A stretch of DNA of 64,000 bases from Streptomyces cinnabarinus (GTDB lineage Bacteria; Actinomycetota; Actinomycetes; Streptomycetales; Streptomycetaceae): positions 7,316,001 to 7,380,000 of the forward strand of contig NZ_CP114413.1 in NCBI RefSeq assembly GCF_027270315.1. Direction: 5' to 3'. A program made the translations under genes and the position numbers. The notes beneath the pieces are model-generated. The model ran no database searches, was not told the DNA's origin, and saw only the letters and a program-made list of their open reading frames with translations. Below are positions 7,904 to 15,510 of the stretch, one piece after another. Within the stretch, counting starts at the first letter, position 1. Every line of letters begins with the position of its first letter.

Positions 7904-8823
7904 AGCAACTCGTCCGTCCGCGGCGGCTCGCCCCCGGCGCCCGCGTCGCCGTCGTCGCGACCAGCGGGCCCGTGCCCGAGGAACGGCTCATGGCCGGGCT
8001 CGACGTGCTGCGCGGCTGGGGCCTGGACCCGGTGGTGGCACCCCATGTGCTGGACCGGCACCCCGAGTTCGGCTATCTCGCCGGGACGGACGCCGACCGG
8101 GCCGCCGATCTCCAGAACGCCTGGTGCGATCCGTCCGTCGACGCCGTGCTCTGCGCGCGCGGCGGATACGGCGTGCAGCGGCTGATCGGCCTGCTCGACT
8201 GGGCGGCGATGCGCGCGGCCGGGCCGAAGGTTTTCGTCGGTTTCAGCGATCTCACCGTGCTGCACGAGGCGTTCGCCCAGCGGCTCGGCCTCGCCACGCT
8301 GTACGGGCCGATGGCGGCGGGCATCGACTTCATCAAGAGCGCGACGGCCCAGGAGCACCTCAGGGCCACGCTGTTCGCCCCGGAGACGGTCCGCGAGATC
8401 GCCTCCCGCGGCCGGACCGTCGTACCGGGCCGGGCACGCGGGGTCACTCTCGGCGGCTGTCTGTGCCTGCTCGCCACCGAGCTGGGCACCCCGGACGCGC
8501 GTGCGTCCGCGCGGGGCGGACTGCTGTGCCTGGAGGACGTGGGGGAGGAGACCTACCGCATCGACCGGTACCTCACCCAGCTCCTGCGCGCGGGCTGGCT
8601 CGACGGCGTCGGCGGACTGCTGCTCGGCTCGTGGGAGGAGTGCGACCCCTACGAGCGGCTGCGCCCCCTGCTCCTGGACCGGCTGGGCGGGCTCGGGGTG
8701 CCCGTCGTGGAGGAGTTCGGGTTCGGGCACTGCTCCGACGCGCTGACGATCCCCTTCGGGGCGGCGGCCGAACTGGACGCCGACGCGGGCACCCTGACGC
8801 TGGATCAGCCGGCGCTGCGCTGA
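7900..8823 (+). CDS. S66 LD-carboxypeptidase family protein
   Basis: 307 residues. GTG at 7900 overlaps the preceding stop as GTGA. Family hallmarks: ARGGYGVQRLI, nucleophile Ser in VFVGFSDLT, Glu in LCLEDVGEETYRIDR, and His in FGFGHCSDALTIPFG, giving the Ser-Glu-His triad of LdcA. These enzymes remove the terminal D-Ala from L,D-tetrapeptides during murein recycling; some relatives (MccF) cleave microcin-type acyl adenylates and confer immunity. No signal peptide is present, which fits cytoplasmic recycling. Last gene of the run; no clear terminator follows. Confidence 0.92.
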   Translation: MKQLVRPRRLAPGARVAVVATSGPVPEERLMAGLDVLRGWGLDPVVAPHVLDRHPEFGYLAGTDADRAADLQNAWCDPSVDAVLCARGGYGVQRLIGLLDWAAMRAAGPKVFVGFSDLTVLHEAFAQRLGLATLYGPMAAGIDFIKSATAQEHLRATLFAPETVREIASRGRTVVPGRARGVTLGGCLCLLATELGTPDARASARGGLLCLEDVGEETYRIDRYLTQLLRAGWLDGVGGLLLGSWEECDPYERLRPLLLDRLGGLGVPVVEEFGFGHCSDALTIPFGAAAELDADAGTLTLDQPALR

Positions 8824-8864
8824 ACTTCGGTCAAGAAACACCCGTTACGGCGATTGACCTCCTC

Positions 8865-8876
8865 TGACACGTGTCA
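8865..8876. promoter_or_regulatory. Perfect 12-bp palindrome in the S15 peptidase leader
   Basis: TGACACGTGTCA is its own reverse complement. It lies just after TTGACC (8854-8859), a possible -35 element, about 84 bp before the secreted peptidase start. Position and symmetry suggest an operator; the binding protein is unknown. Confidence 0.45.
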
Positions 8877-8896
8877 CACCATGACTACCGGCCGGA

Positions 8897-8914
8897 ACTT
8901 ACCGGTCGGTAAGT
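8897..8914. promoter_or_regulatory. TetR-type operator candidate
   Basis: ACTTACCGGTCGGTAAGT has 8-bp arms (ACTTACCG / CGGTAAGT) around a 2-bp centre. This TTACCGnnCGGTAA type is common for TetR-family repressors. No TetR gene is nearby, so the regulator would be encoded elsewhere. Confidence 0.6.
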
Positions 8915-8951
8915 CGGGTTGTCCTCAGTGTGCCGGGTTGTCCTCAGTGTG
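8915..8951 (+). repeat. Tandem 18-bp direct repeat in leader
   Basis: CGGGTTGTCCTCAGTGTG occurs at 8915-8932 and exactly again at 8934-8951 (19-bp period). The second copy abuts the GGAGG ribosome site at 8951-8955. It may be a duplication from slippage or a regulator site. Confidence 0.85.
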
Positions 8952-8959
8952 GAGGTCTC

Positions 8960-10711
8960 GTGTCCCGTCGTGTGCTCGCATCCTGCGTCCCCCTCGCTCT
9001 CCTGCTCGGCGCCACACTCACCCGGCCCGCCACCGCGACCCCCCAGTACTCCGTCACCGCGCTGGAGTTCACCGTCCAGGCGGGCGGCCGCACCTGCACG
9101 ATCGACGCCGACCTGTACCGGCCCTCCGGAGTGGACCACGCGCCCGCGGTGCTCGCCACCAACGGCTTCGGCGGCAGCAAGAACGACGGCTCCACCGACG
9201 CCATCGGCCGGGCCTTCGCCCAGCGCGGCTATGTCTCGCTCATCTACTCCGGGCTCGGCTTCGGCCGCTCCGGCTGCCTGATCTCCCTCGACGACCCGGC
9301 GATCGACGGCACCGCGGCCTCGCGGCTCGTCGACTTCCTCGGCGGCAAGAGGTCCGCCGACGACGGCACCACCGCCGACTTCGTCACCCTCGACGCCCCC
9401 GGCGACCCGCGTGTCGGCATGATCGGCGGCTCCTACGGCGGCGCGATCCAGCTGGCCACGGCGGCCATGGATCACCGCGTCGACGCGATCGTCCCGATGA
9501 TCACCTGGAACGACCTCGTCTATTCCCTCGACCCCAACAACGCCGTCGGCGCCTCCAGCGTGCCGGGCGCCTTCAAATGGCAGTGGACGAACGGCTTCTA
9601 CCTCATCGGGGAGGGCCAGCCCCTGCTGGAGGCGAACCTCGACCCGTCCCGGATCAACTCCCTGACCTGTCTGCACTTCGTCACCCGGGCCTGCGACACC
9701 ATCCGCACCCTCAACTCCGGCAGCTACCCGGCGGACCGCACCGCCGACCTGCTCTCCTACGCCCGCGGCGTCTCGCCGGTCTCCTGTCTCGGCCGGGTGA
9801 AGGCGCCGACCCTGCTGATCCAGGGCCAGGCCGACAGCCTCTTCAACCTCAACGAGGCGACGGCGACGTACCAGGCGCTCAAGGCGCAGGGCACCCCCAC
9901 CAAGATGATCTGGCAGTCCTGGGGCCACAGCGGCGGCATCAGCGATCCGGCCGCCGGTGAACTCAACCTGGTCCAGGGAAACTTGGAGACCAGCTACGTC
10001 GGCCGGCGGATCCTCGCCTGGTTCGACCGCTACCTGGGCGGGCAGCGCGTCGGCACGGGCCCCGCCTTCGCCTACTATCGCGACTGGATCACCGACCCCA
10101 ACGGCACCTACGCCACCGCCGACCGCCTCCCCGCGCCCAGCCGCAAGCTGTACCTCTCCGGCGACGGCAAACTCGTCGACGACCGGGCGAAGGTGGCGCG
10201 CGGCAGCCGTACGTACACCAACTGGCCGCTCCCGACGAGCCATTCGGAGAGCCCGCTGGCCGGGGTCCTCGGGCTGCCGGACCCGGCGCCCTACGACACC
10301 AAGGGCACCCATCTCGCCTGGACCGGCGAGCCTCTCGCCCGGACCACCGATGTCGTCGGCGCGCCCCGCGCCACGCTGAAGGTGCTCTCCCCGAAGGCCG
10401 AGCGGACCCAGGGGTCCGGGAACGCCGCCGACAAGCTCGTCCTCTTCGCCAAGCTCTACGACGTCGCACCCGACGGCACCAGGACCCTGGTGCACCGCCT
10501 GGTCGCCCCGGTGCGGGTGCCGGACGTGACGCGGCCCTTCACCGTGACGCTGCCCGGGATCGTGCACCGCTACGAGCGGGGGCACCGGCTGAGCTTCGTG
10601 ATCGCGGCGAGTGACGACTCCTACTTCGGCAACCGGGGCATCAAGCCGGTGACGGTGGTCAGCGCGCCCGGGGACACCGGGGTGCTCCAGCTGCCGGTGG
10701 TGGGCGGCTGA
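8960..10711 (+). CDS. Secreted CocE/NonD (S15-like) hydrolase
   Basis: 583 residues from GTG at 8960, preceded by GGAGG 4-8 nt upstream; the first ~28 residues (VSRRVLASCVPLALLLGA, cleavage near ATA-TP) are a signal peptide. Alpha/beta-hydrolase core about 40-340: oxyanion/Gly-rich NGFGGSKND, nucleophile elbow GGSYGG, acid Asp in GQADSLFNLN, His in WGHSGG. The C-terminal third (about 380-583) is the PepX_C jelly-roll domain ending DSYFGNRG. Members are Xaa-Pro dipeptidyl-peptidases or acylases; the sequence does not decide between them. The leader carries two palindromes and a tandem repeat, so it appears to be transcribed from its own controlled promoter and not with the upstream peptidase run. 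Confidence 0.88.
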   Translation: MSRRVLASCVPLALLLGATLTRPATATPQYSVTALEFTVQAGGRTCTIDADLYRPSGVDHAPAVLATNGFGGSKNDGSTDAIGRAFAQRGYVSLIYSGLGFGRSGCLISLDDPAIDGTAASRLVDFLGGKRSADDGTTADFVTLDAPGDPRVGMIGGSYGGAIQLATAAMDHRVDAIVPMITWNDLVYSLDPNNAVGASSVPGAFKWQWTNGFYLIGEGQPLLEANLDPSRINSLTCLHFVTRACDTIRTLNSGSYPADRTADLLSYARGVSPVSCLGRVKAPTLLIQGQADSLFNLNEATATYQALKAQGTPTKMIWQSWGHSGGISDPAAGELNLVQGNLETSYVGRRILAWFDRYLGGQRVGTGPAFAYYRDWITDPNGTYATADRLPAPSRKLYLSGDGKLVDDRAKVARGSRTYTNWPLPTSHSESPLAGVLGLPDPAPYDTKGTHLAWTGEPLARTTDVVGAPRATLKVLSPKAERTQGSGNAADKLVLFAKLYDVAPDGTRTLVHRLVAPVRVPDVTRPFTVTLPGIVHRYERGHRLSFVIAASDDSYFGNRGIKPVTVVSAPGDTGVLQLPVVGG

Positions 10712-10769
10712 GCCACCCGGAGACCGGCCTCACCGTGCGTGACCAGGTCTTCGGGCGCACCCTGGGGGT

Positions 10770-11024
10770 ATGAGTCCGAAGACCTCCGAGAGCGGAGCCA
10801 AGACCGGCAGGAAGGGCAGCGGCCGGAACCCGGCACTCACCCCAGGGCGCATCGCCGTGCTGGTGCTGGCCGTCCTTGCCCTGATCTTCATCTTCCAGAA
10901 CACCCAGGAGACCGAGATCCGGCTGCTGATTCCCGTGGTCACGATGCCGCTGTGGACGGCGCTGCTGGGCATGGGCATCATCGGTGCCCTGTTCGGGGCG
11001 TATTTCATGAACCGGCGCAGGTGA
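10770..11024 (+). CDS. LapA-like (DUF1049) small membrane protein
   Basis: 84 residues. A Lys/Arg/Gly-rich cytoplasmic head (1-25) precedes two membrane spans, about 28-45 (IAVLVLAVLALIFIFQNT) and about 56-76, with the QNTQ..EIRL linker typical of the LapA/DUF1049 family, ending in NRRR. In enteric bacteria LapA helps control lipopolysaccharide levels; Gram-positive homologues have no assigned role. The GGGGG run just before the ATG probably serves as ribosome site. Confidence 0.8.
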   Translation: MSPKTSESGAKTGRKGSGRNPALTPGRIAVLVLAVLALIFIFQNTQETEIRLLIPVVTMPLWTALLGMGIIGALFGAYFMNRRR

Positions 11025-11043
11025 GCGGTCGTAGGCTGGCGGG

Positions 11044-11610
11044 ATGCCGCACATCGCATCCCGCTATCTGACCGAGGGCCCGCGCGTGGGCATACGTCCC
11101 TTCGGCCTCGACGACGCCGCCGAGTTCACCGCCCGGGCCCGCGAGAGCAAGGCGCTGCACCAGCCCTGGCTGTTCCCGCCGGACGACGTCACGCACTACG
11201 CCGCCTACGCGGGGCGCCTGATCGAGGACCCGACCAAGGCGGGCTTCCTGGTGTGCGAGAAGGACGACGACGGCTCGCTCGCCGGGTTCATCAACATCAA
11301 CAACATCGTCCAGGGCGCCTTCCGCTCCGGCGCCCTCGGCTACGGTGCCTTCGCGCACGCGGCCGGGCGCGGACTGATGCGCGAGGCGCTCGGGCTGGTC
11401 GTCGGGCACGCGTTCGGGGCGCTGCGGCTGCACCGGCTGGAGATCAACGTACAGCCCGGCAACACCGCCTCCATCGCCCTGGCCCGCGCCTGCGGGTTCC
11501 GGCTGGAGGGCTTCTCCCCGGCCATGCTCTACATCGACGGCGCCTGGCGCGACCACGAACGCTGGGCGCTCACGGCCGAGATGGTGCGCCGTTCCGTGGA
11601 TCAGGCCTGA
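11044..11610 (+). CDS. RimJ/RimL-type GNAT N-acetyltransferase
   Basis: 188 residues. The GNAT fold is visible as RVGIRPFGLDDAAEFTAR (strand 1, helix 1), the central GFININNIV strand, the acetyl-CoA region YGAFAHAAGRGLMREAL and QPGNTASIALARACGFRLEGF, the typical ending of RimJ/RimL enzymes that acetylate N-terminal Ser/Ala of proteins. The substrate is unknown. TAGGCT lies 6 nt before the ATG, pointing to a leaderless transcript. Its 3' end overlaps the convergent VOC gene by 10 bp. Confidence 0.88.
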   Translation: MPHIASRYLTEGPRVGIRPFGLDDAAEFTARARESKALHQPWLFPPDDVTHYAAYAGRLIEDPTKAGFLVCEKDDDGSLAGFININNIVQGAFRSGALGYGAFAHAAGRGLMREALGLVVGHAFGALRLHRLEINVQPGNTASIALARACGFRLEGFSPAMLYIDGAWRDHERWALTAEMVRRSVDQA

Positions 11611-11948
11611 CGGTCCACGTACTCGTACACCGTGCCGTCCGGATGCATCGCGATCAGGTTCCGGCCCCCCGGGGTCGGCACCGGGCCCGCGATCACCCGG
11701 GCGCCCAGCTCGACGAGCACGTCCCGGGCCTCCTCGACGTCCTTCACGGCGATCGTCGCGGCGACCTTGCGCAGCACCTCCAGCTCCTCCTCCGGGCCGC
11801 TCATCAGCAGGAAGCAGCCGACCGCGGCCACCTCCACACCGCCGCGCCCGAAGCGCTGGGCCCGGCCGCCGGCGAGGCGCTCGTAGAACGGGACCGCGGC
11901 CTCCAGGTCGTCGACGCAGACACGCAGCGTGGCTCCCAGAATCTCCAT
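11601..11948 (-). CDS. VOC (glyoxalase/dioxygenase) superfamily protein
   Basis: 115 residues from ATG at 11948. A longer upstream frame exists, but this start is preferred because the VOC fold begins directly (MEILGATLRVCVDDLEAAVPFYERLAG) and TAGGCT sits 7 nt upstream as a leaderless -10 element. The single betaalphabetabetabeta pair ends GRNLIAMHPDGTVYEYVDR. Metal-ligand residues are not all conserved; proteins like this are glyoxalases, resistance proteins or binding proteins. No substrate can be assigned. Confidence 0.85.
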   Translation of the reverse strand: MEILGATLRVCVDDLEAAVPFYERLAGGRAQRFGRGGVEVAAVGCFLLMSGPEEELEVLRKVAATIAVKDVEEARDVLVELGARVIAGPVPTPGGRNLIAMHPDGTVYEYVDRQA

Positions 11949-12061
11949 GGGCACGAGCCTAGTTGGCACCGGACCGCCGCGGTGATCGGTTCGCCCGATC
12001 TCCACAGGGCCCGCGTTAGGCACCCCGCGCCGGGGGTACCCGGCGGCTGAGGAGCGCCGGG

Positions 12062-12076
12062 TTCACCGTGCGTGAA
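12062..12076. promoter_or_regulatory. Short inverted repeat upstream of transketolase
   Basis: TTCAC-CGTGC-GTGAA lies 36 bp before the transketolase start. The inner 13-mer TCACCGTGCGTGA also occurs at 10730-10742, 28 bp before the LapA-like gene. A shared regulator site or promoter element is possible but unproven. Confidence 0.35.
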
Positions 12077-12111
12077 TCCGCGGCTACCGGCCGTCCCGCG
12101 GAAGGAGACTC

Positions 12112-13950
12112 ATGGACACCGCCGAACTCGTCGAACTGGGACAGCAGTTGCGCGTGGACAGTGTGCGGGCCTCCGATGCCGCCGGGTCCGGGCATCCGAC
12201 CTCGTCCATGTCCGCCGCCGACCTGATGGCCGTCCTCCTCGCCCACCACTTCCGCTACGACGTCGATCGCCCCGCCCACCCCGGCAACGACCGTTTCGTG
12301 CTGTCCAAGGGACACGCCTCGCCGCTGCTGTACTCCGCGTTCAAGGCGGTCGGGCTGGTCGAGGACGCCGAACTGCTCACCTTCCGCGCGCTGGGCAGCG
12401 CGCTCGAAGGGCATCCCACGCCCCGGCGGCTGCCCTGGGTGGAGACGGCCACCGGATCGCTCGGCCAGGGACTGCCGGTCGGCGTCGGCATCGCGCTCGC
12501 GGGCAAGCGCCTGGACCGCGTCGGCTACCGGGTGTGGGTGCTGTGCGGGGACGGCGAGCTGGCCGAGGGCTCGGTGTGGGAGGCGGCCGAGCACGCGGCG
12601 TACGAGCATCTCGACAACCTCACCGCGATCGTCGACGTCAACCGGCTCGGCCAGCGCGGACCGACCCGGCACGGCCACGACCTGGACGCCTACGCCCGCC
12701 GCTTCCAGGCCTTCGGCTGGCACACCGTCGAGATCGACGGGCACGACGTCGGCGCGATCGACCGCGCCCTCGGCGAGGCCCGGTCCACCGCCGGACAGCC
12801 CACCGCGATCCTCGCCCGCACCCTCAAGGGCAAGGGCGTGGCGTCCGTCCAGGACCGCGAGGGACTGCACGGCAAGCCGCTGAAGGACGCCGCGGCGGCC
12901 GTCGCCGAACTCGGCGGGCGGCGCGAGGCCCGGATCCGGCCGCAGGAACCGCCCGCCGTGCGCATGCTGCACGCCGTGCCCGCCGGGGATTCCGAGCGGC
13001 CCGAGTTCGGCCTGGGGGAGGCGATCGCCACCCGGGACGCCTACGGCCGGGCACTCGCCGCGCTCGGCTCGGCACGCGGTGACATCGTCGCCCTGGACGG
13101 CGAGGTCGGCGACTCCACCCGCGCGGAACTCTTCGCCAAGGAACACCCCGACCGCTATTTCGAGTGCTATATCGCCGAGCAGCAGCTGGTCGCCGCCGCG
13201 GTGGGGCTCGCCACCCGCGGTTGGGTGCCGTACGCCGCCACCTTCGCGGCCTTCCTGACCCGCGCCCACGACTTCGTGCGCATGGCCTCGATCAGCGGCG
13301 CCGGGATCAACCTCGTCGGCTCGCACGCGGGGGTCGCCATCGGGCAGGACGGGCCCTCCCAGATGGGCCTCGAGGACCTGGCGATGATGCGCGCGGTGTA
13401 CGGCTCGACCGTGCTCCACCCGTGCGACGCGAACCAGACCGCCCGGCTCGTCGCCACCATGGCGGGCCTGGACGGCATCCGCTACCTGCGCACCTCCCGC
13501 GGCGCGAGCCCGGTGATCTACGGCCCCGACGAGGAGTTCCCGGTCGGCGGCAGCAAGGTGCTGCGCTCCTCCGGCCACGACCGGATGACCCTGGTCGCCG
13601 CCGGGGTCACCGTGCACGAGGCGCTGGCCGCCGCCGACGCCCTGGAGCGCGAGGGCGTCCGGGCCCGGGTGATCGATCTGTACTCGGTCAAGCCCGTCGA
13701 CCGGACCACGCTGCGCCGGGCCGCCGAGGAGACCGGCTGTCTGATCACCGTGGAGGACCACCACGAGGAGGGCGGCCTCGGCGACGCCGTCCTGGACGCC
13801 TTCCTCGACGGGCGCCCGGTGCCCCGGCTGGTGCGGCTCGCGGTCCGTACGATGCCCGGCTCGGCCTCCCCCGAGGAGCAGCTGCACGCCGCGGGCATCG
13901 ACGCCCTGTCGATCGCGGCGGCCGGGCGGCTGCTGCTCGCGGAGGCCTGA
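12112..13950 (+). CDS. tkt: Transketolase (short, animal-type)
   Basis: 612 residues, the length of the single-chain metazoan/archaeal-type enzymes and shorter than the ~665-700-residue bacterial housekeeping form. N-terminal thiamine-diphosphate domain with GSGHPTSSMSAADLMAVL, SKGHASPLLY and the GDGELAEGSVWEA...N motif (about 144-173). The pyrimidine-binding domain from about 310 has EQQLVAAAVGLA with the catalytic Glu. C-terminal domain about 480-612. It transfers two-carbon ketol groups between sugar phosphates in the pentose phosphate pathway. Good ribosome site (GGAAGGAG). Its stop TGA overlaps the next ATG, coupling it to the GvpL/F gene. As it lacks nearby tal or zwf, it is probably a second, conditionally used copy. 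Confidence 0.92.
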   Translation: MDTAELVELGQQLRVDSVRASDAAGSGHPTSSMSAADLMAVLLAHHFRYDVDRPAHPGNDRFVLSKGHASPLLYSAFKAVGLVEDAELLTFRALGSALEGHPTPRRLPWVETATGSLGQGLPVGVGIALAGKRLDRVGYRVWVLCGDGELAEGSVWEAAEHAAYEHLDNLTAIVDVNRLGQRGPTRHGHDLDAYARRFQAFGWHTVEIDGHDVGAIDRALGEARSTAGQPTAILARTLKGKGVASVQDREGLHGKPLKDAAAAVAELGGRREARIRPQEPPAVRMLHAVPAGDSERPEFGLGEAIATRDAYGRALAALGSARGDIVALDGEVGDSTRAELFAKEHPDRYFECYIAEQQLVAAAVGLATRGWVPYAATFAAFLTRAHDFVRMASISGAGINLVGSHAGVAIGQDGPSQMGLEDLAMMRAVYGSTVLHPCDANQTARLVATMAGLDGIRYLRTSRGASPVIYGPDEEFPVGGSKVLRSSGHDRMTLVAAGVTVHEALAAADALEREGVRARVIDLYSVKPVDRTTLRRAAEETGCLITVEDHHEEGGLGDAVLDAFLDGRPVPRLVRLAVRTMPGSASPEEQLHAAGIDALSIAAAGRLLLAEA

Positions 13951-14582
13951 TGGCCGCACTGCGCTATGTGTACGCCGTCTGCCGGCCGTTCCGATCGGCC
14001 CTCCAGGCCCAGCTGACCGGCGTCGCCGGTCAGCCGCCGAGGCAGCTGGCCCACCACGGTCTGATCGCCGTCTACAGCACGGTGCCCGAGGCGACCTTCA
14101 CCGAGAAGGCGCTGCGCGACCGTCTGGAGGACCTGACCAGGGCCCATCACGGCGTCGTCGACGCGCTCACCGCCGTCACCACCCCGTTGCCGCTGCGGCT
14201 CGCCACCGTCTTCCGGGACGACAGCGCCCTGCGCACGATGATGGAGTCCCGCGAGACGTACTTCCGCGACACCCTCGACCGCCTGGAGGGGCGGGTGGAG
14301 TGGGGCGTGCGGGTCGTCCGCGTCGAACCCGGCGAGGACGCCTGGCACGAGGCCGTCGAATTCGCCGCGAAACTGCATGCGGCGCTCTCCTCCTTCGCCG
14401 AGGACTCACTGCTCCACGATCCCGCGGGGCGGCGGGTGCTCGACGCCGCCTATCTGGTGCCCCGCGGGGACTGCGAGGAGTTCGTGGAGGCGGTGGACCG
14501 GGCGAAGGCCGAGGCCCCGGGGGCGCGAGTGGAACTCACCGGCCCCTGGGCCGCGTACTCCTTCACCGGCGAGGAGGGGTGA
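13950..14582 (+). CDS. Gas vesicle protein GvpL/GvpF family
   Basis: 210 residues. The family pattern is clear: LRYVYAVCRP at the start, HHGLIAVYSTVPE, LTRAHHGVVDAL, PLRLATVFRDD, LDRLEGRVEWGVRVV, then a C-terminal domain ending VELTGPWAAYSFTGE. GvpF/L proteins bind GvpA and nucleate gas-vesicle assembly. No gvpA, G, J, K or O gene is present anywhere in the window, so this copy is orphaned. It starts within the stop of transketolase (TGATG) and is coupled to it. In other Streptomyces a gvp cluster follows a transketolase gene (from memory), so this may be a remnant or a repurposed copy. The reading frame is intact. Confidence 0.88.
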   Translation: MAALRYVYAVCRPFRSALQAQLTGVAGQPPRQLAHHGLIAVYSTVPEATFTEKALRDRLEDLTRAHHGVVDALTAVTTPLPLRLATVFRDDSALRTMMESRETYFRDTLDRLEGRVEWGVRVVRVEPGEDAWHEAVEFAAKLHAALSSFAEDSLLHDPAGRRVLDAAYLVPRGDCEEFVEAVDRAKAEAPGARVELTGPWAAYSFTGEEG

Positions 14583-14585
14583 CGT

Positions 14586-15407
14586 TCAGCCTTCCTTCCG
14601 GCACAGGATCTCGCCGTGCAGGACCGAGAACCAGCCGTCCTCCCGCTCGCCCCACTCCCGCCAGGCGTCCGCGACCGCGCGCAGTCGCTCCTGGCCGGCG
14701 TGGCCGCCCTCGACGGCCAGGCCGGCGTAGGACGAGGCCAGGGTGCGGTCCGCCCACAGTCCGCTCCACCAGGCCCGCTCCTCGGCGGTGGCGAAGGTCC
14801 AGGCGGTCGAGGTGGCGGTGATGTCGGTCAGGCCCGCGCTCAGGGCCCAGGACTTCAGCCGCCGCCCGGCGTCCGGCTCACCGCCGTTGGCGCGGGCCAC
14901 CGCGTGGTACAGGTCCAGCCAGTCGTCCAGCCCTTGGGATGCCGGGTACCAGGTCATGGCCGCGTAGTCGGATTCGCGGACCGCGATGAACCCGCCGGGC
15001 CGCGTCACCCGCTTCATCTCCCGCAGCGCGGCGACCGGGTCGCCGACGTGCTGGAGCACCTGGTGGGCGTGGACCACGCAGAAGCTGTCGTCCGGGTAGT
15101 CCAGCGCGTGCACGTCGGCGACCGCGAAGTCGACGTTGTCCAGGCCCCGTTCGGCGGCCGTGGCGCGGGCCTGCTCCAGGATGCCGGGGGCCCGGTCGAC
15201 CCCGGTGACCCGGCCGTCCGGGACCAGCGCCGCCAGGTCGGCGGTGATGGTGCCCGGACCGCAGCCGATGTCCAGGATCCGCATGTGCGGCTCGATCGAA
15301 TCCAGCAGGTACGCCGCGGAGTTGGCGGCGGTGCGCCAGGTGTGCGAGCGCAGCACCGACTCGTGGTGCCCATGGGTGTACACGGCGGTCTCGCGCGGCT
15401 TCGACAT
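14586..15407 (-). CDS. Class I SAM-dependent methyltransferase (UbiE/Methyltransf_11 type)
   Basis: 273 residues. SAM-binding motif I is ILDIGCGPGTIT at about 43-54, motif II VTGVDRAPGILEQAR, then DVHALDYPDDSFCVVHAHQVLQHV and PGGFIAVRESDYAAM. The C-terminal part (WWSGLWADR...) is a helical cap often seen in small-molecule or quinone methyltransferases. The substrate is unknown. It is convergent with the GvpL/F gene (3-nt gap), and its start is 103 bp from the end of the next same-strand gene. Confidence 0.88.
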   Translation of the reverse strand: MSKPRETAVYTHGHHESVLRSHTWRTAANSAAYLLDSIEPHMRILDIGCGPGTITADLAALVPDGRVTGVDRAPGILEQARATAAERGLDNVDFAVADVHALDYPDDSFCVVHAHQVLQHVGDPVAALREMKRVTRPGGFIAVRESDYAAMTWYPASQGLDDWLDLYHAVARANGGEPDAGRRLKSWALSAGLTDITATSTAWTFATAEERAWWSGLWADRTLASSYAGLAVEGGHAGQERLRAVADAWREWGEREDGWFSVLHGEILCRKEG

Positions 15408-15510
15408 GGCGTTCCCCTCGTCTTGTCGTCGTCCTGTTCGACGTGCCGCAACCGTACGCCCGCGTGCCGAATAATGAGATACCCGTATTGCGATGTGGAC
15501 TGACGATGTG

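Noticed and set aside
12016..13959. 647-codon open frame on the minus strand opposite transketolase
   Set aside because: Composition is the Gly/Val/Asp-rich pattern of a GC-rich antisense shadow, there is no ribosome site or domain, and the plus strand encodes a complete enzyme.
13950..14582. A gas vesicle gene cluster
   Set aside because: Only one GvpL/F gene is present; no GvpA-like short hydrophobic protein or other gvp gene lies nearby.
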